Source: UKL13-2 sp036394575
GTDB taxonomy: Bacteria > Pseudomonadota > Gammaproteobacteria > Burkholderiales > Usitatibacteraceae
DNA length: 64,000 nt
Direction of reading: 5' to 3'
Assembly (NCBI GenBank): GCA_036394575.1
Contig: DASWEY010000069.1
Span: forward strand, 1-64,000
A program made the translations under genes and the position numbers. The notes under the pieces are model-generated. The model was not told where the DNA came from. It saw only the letters and a program-made list of their open reading frames with translations, and made no database searches. Positions within the stretch are counted from its first letter, which is position 1. Every line of letters begins with the position of its first letter. Positions 56,283 through 64,000 of the stretch are shown piece after piece.

Positions 56283-56474
56283 GAACATCTCCTGAAAAAA
56301 TGCAGGTTCTGCGATACAAAACTTCTGCAAACATGGAAATAGTGTATTACGATACCGAAAATAAGATAATCTTCAATAAAACATAAGCATCTATTACTTG
56401 AGTCGCGTCAATGGTGACTCGGGTATGAACAAGTTGTATAGCGGAAAGCTGCCTACTGGAGGAGGAGTCGTCGG
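56283..56474. promoter_or_regulatory. Divergent aceB/lysR control region
   Basis: AT-rich spacer between aceB and the LysR gene. Candidate operator symmetry: TGCAG...CTGCA (56301-56328) and GAGTC...GACTC (56400-56420), of the type LysR dimers can bind. No -10/-35 pair is unambiguous. Confidence 0.4.
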
Positions 56475-57392
56475 ATGGACCGTTTCAAGGCGCTGCAAAC
56501 GTTTCTGGACGTCGCCAAGTCGGAGAGCTTGTCGGCGGTAGCCCGCGAGGAGGGCGTGACGCCGGCGATGGTCGGGCGGCGCATTGACCAGCTTGAGCAG
56601 CAGCTGGGAGTCAAGCTGTTCAAGCGTTCCACCCGCAAGATTACACTGACCTCGGAAGGGGCGGCGTTTTTCGAGGATGTACGCAATATTCTCAATGAAT
56701 TGCGTGCCGCCGAAGAATCGCTTTCCCTGGGAGCGAAAAGCGCCACCGGACGCCTGGTGGTGTCGGCGCCCACGGCCTTCGGCCGCAAGCATATCGCGCC
56801 CCATCTGCCGGCCTTCATTGCCGCGCATCCGAACCTGGCGGTGACGCTGCACTTGTCCGAGCGCATTGTTGACCTCAAGAATGAGCGCGTCGATCTTGCG
56901 ATCCGTATTGCCGACCTGAAAAATGCCGATCTCATCGCCAACCGGTTGGCGCGCAACCATCGGGTGGTGGTGGCGGCGCCGGACTATATCAAGCGACACG
57001 GCAAGCCGACGGTGCTTGGCGATCTTGCCCAGCATAATTGCCTGGTGACCGCGACCGAGGAGGGGCTCTCGGACAGCTGGTCGTTTCGGGACGCCGCCGG
57101 CAAAAGCGTCTCGGTCAGGGTGGCGGGTCATCTGCACTGCAACGATGGCGAGGTCCTGACGCGCTGGGCGCTCGCCGGCCAAGGGCTGGCGTGGCGCAGC
57201 GCCTGGGAGGTTTCCGAAGAAATCGAGAAGGGGCGGTTGGTCGAAGTGCTGCCGAAATTCGCCGCCCCGGGCAATGATATTTACGCCGTCTACTCCGACC
57301 GCAAGTTCCTGCCGGCCAAGGTCCGCGTGTTCATCGATTTCATGAAGAAGGCGTTCGGCGACCCGCCGTATTGGGAGCCGCGCAAGAAATAA
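56475..57392 (+). CDS. LysR-type regulator divergent to aceB
   Basis: A 305-aa LysR protein: HTH in ALQTFLDVAKSESLSAVARE and VTPAMVGRRIDQLEQQLGV; effector domain begins ATGRLVVSAPTAFGRKHI. A strong GGAGGAGGAG ribosome site precedes ATG 56475. Position suggests control of aceB and its own gene; the effector is unknown. Confidence 0.93.
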   Translation: MDRFKALQTFLDVAKSESLSAVAREEGVTPAMVGRRIDQLEQQLGVKLFKRSTRKITLTSEGAAFFEDVRNILNELRAAEESLSLGAKSATGRLVVSAPTAFGRKHIAPHLPAFIAAHPNLAVTLHLSERIVDLKNERVDLAIRIADLKNADLIANRLARNHRVVVAAPDYIKRHGKPTVLGDLAQHNCLVTATEEGLSDSWSFRDAAGKSVSVRVAGHLHCNDGEVLTRWALAGQGLAWRSAWEVSEEIEKGRLVEVLPKFAAPGNDIYAVYSDRKFLPAKVRVFIDFMKKAFGDPPYWEPRKK

Positions 57393-57430
57393 ACGACGCA
57401 GTCGGGCGGCGCTGTCAATCGGTCAATGCA

Positions 57431-59353
57431 TCAACGCGATTCGGCCTCGCGCAACTGCTCCTGCTTGTGACGCGGCAGCGGATGCGGGTTCGGCGCGACT
57501 GGCGCCGCAGCAGGCGGCGCTGCGGCGGGTGCCGGTGCCGCGGGCTCGACGCGCGGCGGACGGTTCTCGATGGGACGCCCGGCCACCGGTGCACGATTGA
57601 TTTTTGCCGGGCGCACCGCTTCCGGCGCGCGGCCATTGGTTTGCTCTTCGCGGCCGGGTGATCGCTGCGGCCGCTGCCCGCGCTGCTCACCGGGTTCAAA
57701 GTTGCGCGGCCCGCGCATCCGCGCATTCTCGTTCGGTATGGCTCCTGTTTCGCGCGGCGGGATCGCATTCGGCCGTGCATTGCCGCCGGAAGGGTTGTTT
57801 TGCGGTACCGTCGCCGGTGCAGGCGCCGGCGTGGACGAAATTACCGGTGCCGGCGTTGTCGGCAGTGGCGCGCGGCGCGGTTCCTGCCACGGCGAGCCGC
57901 GTCGCGGGTCCCCGCTCTGCTGCGGGGGCCGGCCGGCCGCGCCGGCCGGCGGCGCGAATTGTGGCGTGTAAGACGGCGCAACCGGTTGTGGCCGTGCTAC
58001 CGCTGTTGGAGGTGCCTGTGGCGCCGGCGTTGCCGCCTGCTGCAATGCGCGGGCACGCAGATTGGTCCAGGTGCTGCCCGATGGCAGAACCGGTGCGGTG
58101 ACCACGGGGTGTGAACTCACCTGGGCAGGATTGATCCTGATGGTGTTGGCCTGGATTGGCCGCGAACTGACAAACGCCCTGCCGCTGACGAAGGTCGCGC
58201 CGGGGGCCTGATTGGCGTAGCGGGCCGGTGGATTGATGATGGTCACATTGTTGGTAATATGATTGATATTGCGAATATAGGTAATGTTGCTGGTGTAGGT
58301 GGGGATGTAGTGTTCGCGCGGCGCCAGCGGAAACCAGCCGACCGAGGGGCCCACCGAGACCGAGACGCTTACACCGGGTCGTTCCCCCATCCAGCCGACC
58401 AGTGCGGGCGCATAAACGGGGCGCCTGACATAGGTACCCGGCCACCAGGCCCAGCGGACGCCGATCTGTACCCAACGGCCATAGTGAAACGGGGTGAACC
58501 CCCAGGGTGCATCGTCCACCCAGGTCCAGCCCCAGGGGTTGACGTAGGCCCAGGAACCATAACGGTACGGCGTCCAGCCGGCGGCTACCACGCGTGGTGT
58601 CCACACGCGCCCGTACTCCCGGTCGTCTACCCAGTCGCCATAGGCATCGAGGTCTTCATACCCGGTCATATAGGGTGAAACGCTTTGCTCGCGCACATAG
58701 CGCCTGTGGGTCTCGTCCCAACGCAGATCGCGTGCCTCGGCCCAGCGATCGAACCCGGACTCGGCCGCGTTCTCGAAGCGCAAATCGGTGGCACCGTTGC
58801 CGGCGCGCACCAGCAGGGCCTTGCCGGCGTCGATGTTGAGTGTATTGCCATCCCCCTCGTAGCGGGCGCGGCCGGCGAAGACGGCGATGCGACTGTGGGT
58901 CCCATCCTGGTCGGTATCGATGCGGTAACGGCCGTTGCTATCGATCACAAAGCGGCCCTCGCTGGTATCGATACGGATGTGGTCCCGATAGTCGTCGCCA
59001 TAATTGCGGGTGCGGATATTGAGCGTGCCGCGCTGCAGATACATATCGACGTTGTCGTCGCCGATGCTGACGAAATCGAGAATCGTGTTGTCGTCGATGC
59101 GCAGTGCCGACGCCCCGATCTGTACTTCGGCGCGGCCCTGGCCGGCCGTCCACAGCGAATTTTCGCTGGTTACCGGGAAATTCAGCCGCGCCGGCGCCCA
59201 ACCTTCCTCGCGGTCGGCGTAAAACGAAGTCTCACCCTCGACGAAGCCGATGCGACCGACGCGGCTGGGTGGATCAGCCCAAGCCAGAGTGCCGGCGGCG
59301 GCCCAGACGGCGATGCACAGTCGGGCAAACCGGGTCAGCAGAAACTTGTTCAT
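57431..59353 (-). CDS. FecR/DUF6600 family secreted protein, proline-rich
   Basis: A 640-aa exported protein with a signal peptide (to about AWA-DPP). A FecR-like beta domain (about 70-200: NTILDFVSIGDDNVDMYLQR, RTRNYGDDYRDHIRIDTSEG) is followed by a Trp/Tyr-rich DUF6600 segment (WTPYRYGSWAYVNPWGWTW). The C-terminal about 200 residues are Pro/Ala/Arg-rich and probably disordered. Ribosome site AAGGAG before ATG 59353. It lies on the minus strand, divergent from the coiled-coil/AsmA gene. Confidence 0.85.
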   Translation of the reverse strand: MNKFLLTRFARLCIAVWAAAGTLAWADPPSRVGRIGFVEGETSFYADREEGWAPARLNFPVTSENSLWTAGQGRAEVQIGASALRIDDNTILDFVSIGDDNVDMYLQRGTLNIRTRNYGDDYRDHIRIDTSEGRFVIDSNGRYRIDTDQDGTHSRIAVFAGRARYEGDGNTLNIDAGKALLVRAGNGATDLRFENAAESGFDRWAEARDLRWDETHRRYVREQSVSPYMTGYEDLDAYGDWVDDREYGRVWTPRVVAAGWTPYRYGSWAYVNPWGWTWVDDAPWGFTPFHYGRWVQIGVRWAWWPGTYVRRPVYAPALVGWMGERPGVSVSVSVGPSVGWFPLAPREHYIPTYTSNITYIRNINHITNNVTIINPPARYANQAPGATFVSGRAFVSSRPIQANTIRINPAQVSSHPVVTAPVLPSGSTWTNLRARALQQAATPAPQAPPTAVARPQPVAPSYTPQFAPPAGAAGRPPQQSGDPRRGSPWQEPRRAPLPTTPAPVISSTPAPAPATVPQNNPSGGNARPNAIPPRETGAIPNENARMRGPRNFEPGEQRGQRPQRSPGREEQTNGRAPEAVRPAKINRAPVAGRPIENRPPRVEPAAPAPAAAPPAAAPVAPNPHPLPRHKQEQLREAESR

Positions 59354-59630
59354 TTGCAACTCCTTGGCGAGCGTAACGGCAGCTCCATGATCGGATCAAC
59401 GGTTAAACCGGGCAATCGTTGACGGTGGCCGCGATCGGGGAATGTGTCAACTTGTAAATGACTATGCCGGAAAAACGAAATTCATGAGAATATACGCGGG
59501 CTTATGGCAAGTTCGTAAGTTACATCCTGAGGCAGTTGTTGTAGTTTAAAGGCAGCGCATCGAGGGTGGGTATCGCCCTCTAAAAAAATAGTATCTGGCG
59601 CCCGTCAAAAATTCAGCCGAGAGTTGTGCG

Positions 59631-62600
59631 ATGGACTTGAAAACCGTTTTTACGAAAACCGCCAAGGGCGTTACCCAGGTCAATCAAAAGACCCAGTCGC
59701 TATCGAAGGATCTGATGAAGGTCCTGAAGGTCATCGACGGCAAATCCACTATCGGGGAGCTGGCTGACAAAGCGGACCTTGCTTCGCCAGCGGTGGAAAA
59801 ACTGCTCGTGCAGCTACAGAAGGACGGCTTCGCCAAGGTTTTCGAAGTTAAACAGGATATCCCGCTGACCGATTTTGGCGGCGATGATGATTTCGACTTC
59901 ACTACGCCAGTCAAGCGCGCGGCGCCGGCGAGCAGCGTCGGCTTCGGGCCGTCCCCGCATCGTAAAACCGCAGCCGATGATCAGGTTGCGCGCGCCGAGC
60001 CCGCGTCCGGGCGTGCGGCACCCAGGATTGACGAGGCCGCAGTGGCCGCCGAGCGGGCTGCCGCGCGCGCGGCCGAGATCGCAGCGGCACAGGCGGCGCA
60101 GGCGCAGGCGCGTGCCCGTGCCGAGCGCGAAGCGCAGGTGCGCGCACGTCTGGAAGTTGAAGCGCGCGCACGCAAGGAAGCCGAGCTGCGCGCCATGGAA
60201 GAGGCCAAACGCGCGCAGGAAGCCTCGGAACGCGCCCGCGCCGACCTCGAGGCGAAGGTGGCTGCCGAAAAGAAACAGCGCGAATCCCAGTTGGATACAC
60301 ACTCGCGGATGACGCAGGAGCAACTGGCGAAAGAGGCCGAGCAGCAGAAGATGCTGGCGGCGGCACGGGCCAAGGCGGAAACGGAGGCGCAGGCCCTGGC
60401 GGCGGCGCGGGCCAGGGCGGAGGCGGAGGCCAAGGCCCTGGCAGAGGCGCGCGCGCAGGCGGATGTCGCGGCACAGAAACAGAAACAGGAATTCGAGTCT
60501 GCCCAGCGCGACTTGCGCCAGCAGCTCAAGGCGGAAATCGAAGCGCAGGTGCGGGCCGAGATGGAAACCATGCTGAAGAGCGACATCGAGGAAAGTGCGC
60601 GCGGCGAGGTTGAGGCGGCGGTGCTGCAAGGCGCCCAGGAAGACGCGCGCCGCATGCTTGAGGAGCGTCTGGCGCAGGAGCGCGATACGCTGGCCCGCGC
60701 AGAAACCGAGGCCAAGAATCGTGCCGAGATCGATGCCAAGCGCATGCTGGCCGAGCAGGAGGCCAAAATCCGTGCGGAGATGGAGTTGCGCATCGCCGTG
60801 ATCAGCAAGGAAAAGGAACGTGCCGAAGCCGAGACGCGACGCATGGCCGAGCAGCAGGCGGCAGCGGCGGCAAAAGCATCGGCGGAACTGGCCACGCGCC
60901 TGAAGGCCGAGGAGGAAGCGCGTGCACTGGTGGAATCGCAGGCCAGGGCGCAGCGTTTGCGCCTGGAGGCGAGGGCACGCGAAGAAGCCGAAGAGCGTGC
61001 ACGCGTCGAAGCCGAAATGGCGGCCAGACTGGCGGCCGAAAAGGAAGCGACCATTCGCGCGCGCGCACAGGCGCTGATCGAGCAGGAATTGCGTGAAAAA
61101 GCCGAGCGCGAGGGCCAGGTCGAACTGGAAGCCGAGCGCCGTGCGCGCGGGGAGGCCGAGCAAAAAGCCTTGCGCGAAGCCAAGGCCCGTGAAGTCGCGT
61201 CGCGCGCCATTTCCGAGCATGCCGCCGAGCGTGAGCGCATCGAACGCGAGGCCGAGGAACGGGTGCTTGAAGAGCGCGCGTTGCGCCAGAAGGCCGAAAA
61301 GAAATCGCGGCGCGATGAAGAAGCGGAAGCGGCGTCGCGTGCTGCCCAGGTGGCGCGCCTGCGCGAGTTGCAGGAGCAGGCCGAGCGAGCGAGCGGGCAG
61401 GGCGAAGCGGATGACAAACCCAAGCGGCGCGGACCGCGTAAGCAGCGCCATTTATTTCGCTGGGCCATGACCGGCCTGGTCGGGGCGCTGGTATTGGCCG
61501 TGGTGCTGGTCCAGGTGGTGCCCCTGCAGGCGGTGAATGCGCGCCTGGAGAAATCGCTGGCGGGCTGGGTTCACGACGATGTGAGTTCCAGCAATTTGCG
61601 TGTCAGCCTGTTTCCGCGCCCGCATCTCAAGCTTGACCAGCTTGCGCTCGGCAAGCTGCTGGATGCGAAGGCAAGCAGCGGCACGATCTACATGGACCTG
61701 ACAGCCCTGTTCGGCGATCGGTTCATTATCGATACCGTCGAATTGAGCGGGGTCACCGTGTCCGCCGAGGCGCTGGCACGCGCCCCGCAATGGGGGGCTG
61801 CGGCAGGGCCTGGGGCAACAATTGAAATCGGCCGGGTCGTGCTCAAGGATGTGAAGCTCGAAGTTGCCGGTGTGACCATGGACGCCTTCGATGCCGATCT
61901 CCGATTCGACAAGGCGGGCGTCCTCACCAAGGCGGCGTTGCGTGCCGGCAGCAAATGGACTCTGGATCTGGCGCCGGACAAGACCCCTGCGGCCGATGGC
62001 ACCATCCCCGCCGGCGCCTGGAAGGTGGACTTTTCCGCCCAGGGAACCAAGCTCCCCATCGGTCCGGAGTTTCCGATTACCGACCTCAAGGGCAAGGGTA
62101 GCCTTACGGGTTCGGAAATCAGCTTCCCCCTGCTGGAGATAAAACTGCTGGAAGGATCCGGCACGGGCAGCTTCCGCGCCGACTGGAAGCAGGGCATCAA
62201 CTTCAGCGCCGATATGAAACTGCAAAAAATCAAGCTCGATGAACTGGCCGCATTGTTTACGCGCAATATCGGCATGAGCGGGCGCATGGAGGGCGAATTT
62301 TCCGTATCGGGGTCGGCAGCTACGCTCGGCGCGATACTCGATCGTCCTAAAATTTCGGGCAGTTTTGCCCTGAAGGACGGCTCGATCAGCAATATCGATC
62401 TGGTCCAGGCGATGCGCTCGCCCGACAGCGGCGGTCGCGGCGGTCAATCCAAATTTACCGAGCTCACCGGTCAGCTGAATGTGGCCGATGGCGTGATCCG
62501 CTACGAGAAGCTCAAGCTCACCGGGGGCGTTCTGCTGGCCAATGGCACGGTGGTGGTGGGCTACGATAAGGGTGCGCTGTCCGGCAATATCGTGTCGGAA

Positions 62601-62684
62601 ATCCGCTCCAAGGTCGCGCAGGATCGCGCGGCATTCGGCCTGGCCGGTAGTGTGGCGCGCCCGATGTTGAAGCGAGGCGGCTAG
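59631..62684 (+). CDS. Winged-helix / coiled-coil / TM / AsmA fusion protein
   Basis: A 1017-aa protein. Residues about 25-75 look like a winged-helix module (MKVLKVIDGKSTIGELADKA, then PAVEKLLVQLQKDGFAKV), then an acidic GGDDDFDF spacer. Residues about 133-595 are a very long Ala/Glu/Arg heptad coiled coil. A basic stretch (KPKRRGPRKQR) comes just before one membrane helix (about 610-630). The rest is an AsmA-C-like periplasmic domain (MSGRMEGEFSVSGSAATL, LVQAMRSPDSGGRGGQS, GVIRYEKLKLTGGVL). By the positive-inside rule the coil is cytoplasmic. Function unknown; possibly links lipid transport to a cytosolic partner. Confidence 0.85.
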   Translation: MDLKTVFTKTAKGVTQVNQKTQSLSKDLMKVLKVIDGKSTIGELADKADLASPAVEKLLVQLQKDGFAKVFEVKQDIPLTDFGGDDDFDFTTPVKRAAPASSVGFGPSPHRKTAADDQVARAEPASGRAAPRIDEAAVAAERAAARAAEIAAAQAAQAQARARAEREAQVRARLEVEARARKEAELRAMEEAKRAQEASERARADLEAKVAAEKKQRESQLDTHSRMTQEQLAKEAEQQKMLAAARAKAETEAQALAAARARAEAEAKALAEARAQADVAAQKQKQEFESAQRDLRQQLKAEIEAQVRAEMETMLKSDIEESARGEVEAAVLQGAQEDARRMLEERLAQERDTLARAETEAKNRAEIDAKRMLAEQEAKIRAEMELRIAVISKEKERAEAETRRMAEQQAAAAAKASAELATRLKAEEEARALVESQARAQRLRLEARAREEAEERARVEAEMAARLAAEKEATIRARAQALIEQELREKAEREGQVELEAERRARGEAEQKALREAKAREVASRAISEHAAERERIEREAEERVLEERALRQKAEKKSRRDEEAEAASRAAQVARLRELQEQAERASGQGEADDKPKRRGPRKQRHLFRWAMTGLVGALVLAVVLVQVVPLQAVNARLEKSLAGWVHDDVSSSNLRVSLFPRPHLKLDQLALGKLLDAKASSGTIYMDLTALFGDRFIIDTVELSGVTVSAEALARAPQWGAAAGPGATIEIGRVVLKDVKLEVAGVTMDAFDADLRFDKAGVLTKAALRAGSKWTLDLAPDKTPAADGTIPAGAWKVDFSAQGTKLPIGPEFPITDLKGKGSLTGSEISFPLLEIKLLEGSGTGSFRADWKQGINFSADMKLQKIKLDELAALFTRNIGMSGRMEGEFSVSGSAATLGAILDRPKISGSFALKDGSISNIDLVQAMRSPDSGGRGGQSKFTELTGQLNVADGVIRYEKLKLTGGVLLANGTVVVGYDKGALSGNIVSEIRSKVAQDRAAFGLAGSVARPMLKRGG

Positions 62685-62740
62685 ACGGTTCGCAGAATCC
62701 GCGCACAGCAGGGGAGCACCGGGGGCGGTAGTAGAATGGC

Positions 62741-64000
62741 ATGGTGAGTTCACCTACCGAAACCCTGTCTACCGCCGCATCTCCAGCCGAAACAAAACGC
62801 AGCCCCCGGGACCTCCGGAAGCTGGCGGCGCTGATTCGTTTTGTCGCCCCGTATAAAACCCGCTTCATGTTTGCGATGCTGGCCTTGCTGGCATCGGCGG
62901 CCACGGTGCTGTCGATCGGGCAGGGCGTGCGACTGGTCATCGACAAGGGCTTCTCCTCGGGCAATATCGACATGCTCGACCGCACCCTGCTGGTGCTGCT
63001 CGCACTGCTGCTGGTGCTGGGCACCTCGACCTTCCTGCGCTACTACAACATCACCTGGGTGGGGCAGCGCGTGGTCGCCGATATTCGCCGCGCGGTTTAC
63101 GATCATCTGCTGACGTTGTCGCCGACCTTCTTCGAGCGCACCCGCACCGGCGAAGTCATCTCGCGCCTGACCAATGACGCGACCGCGGTGGAATCCGTGG
63201 TCGGCAGCGCGGTCTCGCTGGCGCTGCGCAATATCGTGCTGTTCATCGGCGGCATGGTGATGCTGTTCATCACCAATGTGAAGCTGACCCTGATCGTGTT
63301 GACCGTCATTCCGCTGGTGATGGTGCCGATCCTGGTGCTGGGACGACGGGTGCGCAAGCTATCGCGGCAGATCACCGACAACACGGCCGAAGCCAGCGCC
63401 TATATCGATGAATCCCTGCATGAGATTCGCACCGTACAGGCCTATGCGCATGAGACGGTGGATGCCGAACGCTTTGGCCTGCGTGTTGAAAATATTTTCA
63501 AGGCAGGCGAAACCAAGGCGCGCTATACCGCCGCCTTGATCGCGGCCGTGATCGTGCTGGCATTCGGCGCCATCGCGGTGATCTTGTGGGTGGGCGGGCG
63601 CGATGTGTTGAGCGGCAGGATCACCGCCGGAGAACTTTCGCAGTTCGTGTTTTACGCAATCCTGGTCGCCAACGCGGTGGGCGCCGTTTCCGAAGTGTAT
63701 GGCGAACTGATGCGCGCCTCGGGTGCCTCCGAACGGCTGATGGAATTGCTGGCGACCAAATCGGAGATTGCCTCCCCGGTGCAGCCTTTGCCGATGCCAA
63801 GCACGGCAGGCAGGGAGCGACGCGGCCGCATCGCCATGGAAAACATCCGCTTTCATTATCCTTCGCGACCGGAAACGACGGCCCTGCGCGATTTTTCCTT
63901 GCAGATCGCGCCCAGCGAAGTGGTGGCTCTGGTGGGGCCTAGCGGGGCCGGCAAAACCACGGTATTCCAGCTGCTGCTGCGTTTCTACGATCCCGCCGCA
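62741..64000 (+). CDS. ABC exporter, MsbA-like half-transporter (cut by right edge)
   Basis: 420 residues are in the window with no stop. The transmembrane domain spans about residues 25-310 (FVAPYKTRFMFAMLALLASA, TRTGEVISRLTNDATAVESV, YIDESLHEIRTVQAYAHE). The nucleotide-binding domain begins with GRIAMENIRFHYPSRPETTA, Walker A GPSGAGKTT and VFQLLLRFYDP. These are typical of homodimeric lipid or drug exporters of the ABCB type. ATG 62741 fits; the gene follows the AsmA fusion by 56 bases. Confidence 0.92.
   Translation, partial: MVSSPTETLSTAASPAETKRSPRDLRKLAALIRFVAPYKTRFMFAMLALLASAATVLSIGQGVRLVIDKGFSSGNIDMLDRTLLVLLALLLVLGTSTFLRYYNITWVGQRVVADIRRAVYDHLLTLSPTFFERTRTGEVISRLTNDATAVESVVGSAVSLALRNIVLFIGGMVMLFITNVKLTLIVLTVIPLVMVPILVLGRRVRKLSRQITDNTAEASAYIDESLHEIRTVQAYAHETVDAERFGLRVENIFKAGETKARYTAALIAAVIVLAFGAIAVILWVGGRDVLSGRITAGELSQFVFYAILVANAVGAVSEVYGELMRASGASERLMELLATKSEIASPVQPLPMPSTAGRERRGRIAMENIRFHYPSRPETTALRDFSLQIAPSEVVALVGPSGAGKTTVFQLLLRFYDPAA

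Noticed and set aside
59814..61451. Long minus-strand Leu/Arg/Phe-rich frame of 545 codons
   Set aside because: Mirror of the Ala/Glu/Arg coiled-coil codons on the plus strand.

Overview
The window looks like a chromosomal segment of a GC-rich Betaproteobacterium, probably order Burkholderiales and possibly near Oxalobacteraceae. The main evidence is a DUF2863 protein (43727-44920), the small proteins at 12420 and 41700, and the general best-fit of the housekeeping genes (asnS, prfC, aceB, srkA, a metal-independent KdsA). The family assignment is inference from sequence feel only. No rRNA, tRNA, CRISPR array, transposase gene or integrase gene was seen.

Layout. 0-4.3 kb: the N-terminus of a lipoprotein on the left edge, a ketoacyl-ACP synthase III, an M74-like murein endopeptidase and a small minus-strand operon (membrane protein, VOC protein, GNAT). 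4.3-6.1 kb: a lower-GC island with two cassette-like genes, one an unknown 88-aa protein and one a DUF4365 nuclease-like protein. Each is followed by a sequence with attC features, and the first attC-like site is interrupted by a palindromic element. 6.1-15.5 kb: M61 peptidase, YaeQ, an S4 protein, YchJ-like, prfC, DUF1415, a split chromate transporter pair and SrkA. 15.5-24 kb: a VOC gene remnant, kdsA, GNAT, a class D beta-lactamase, asnS-can, a PhyH/EctD-like dioxygenase and an M20 peptidase.

24-35 kb is an envelope block: an AsmA protein, a 2000-aa alpha-2-macroglobulin with intact thioester motif, and pbpC overlapping it by GTGA. 35-48 kb holds mixed metabolic and periplasmic genes: creatininase-like, GST, GNAT, an HtrA-like protease, an M28 peptidase, hydrolases, a thioredoxin-like protein, DUF2863, LysR, SRPBCC, a YHS lipoprotein and an AlkD-like protein. 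48-54.6 kb holds a GlcG-like protein, two cysteine-cluster proteins, a PAS-PAS-GGDEF-EAL protein, an aldo/keto reductase, an orphan PycTM-like (Pycsar effector family) membrane protein and a KTSC protein. 54.6-64 kb has malate synthase with a divergent LysR regulator, a FecR/DUF6600 protein, a 1017-aa winged-helix/coiled-coil/TM/AsmA fusion, and an ABC exporter cut by the right edge.

Two dispersed intergenic palindrome families punctuate the window. Family A has eight copies of about 65-75 bp with arms of the type AAACCCCAGCATTGGCGCG. Family B resembles the GTCATCCCGGCGAAGGCC type, with four loci. Several family A copies lie just downstream of plus-strand genes, so they may act as 3'-end hairpins. 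The points most worth following up are the cassette island, the orphan PycTM-like gene, the coiled-coil/AsmA fusion and the family A repeats.
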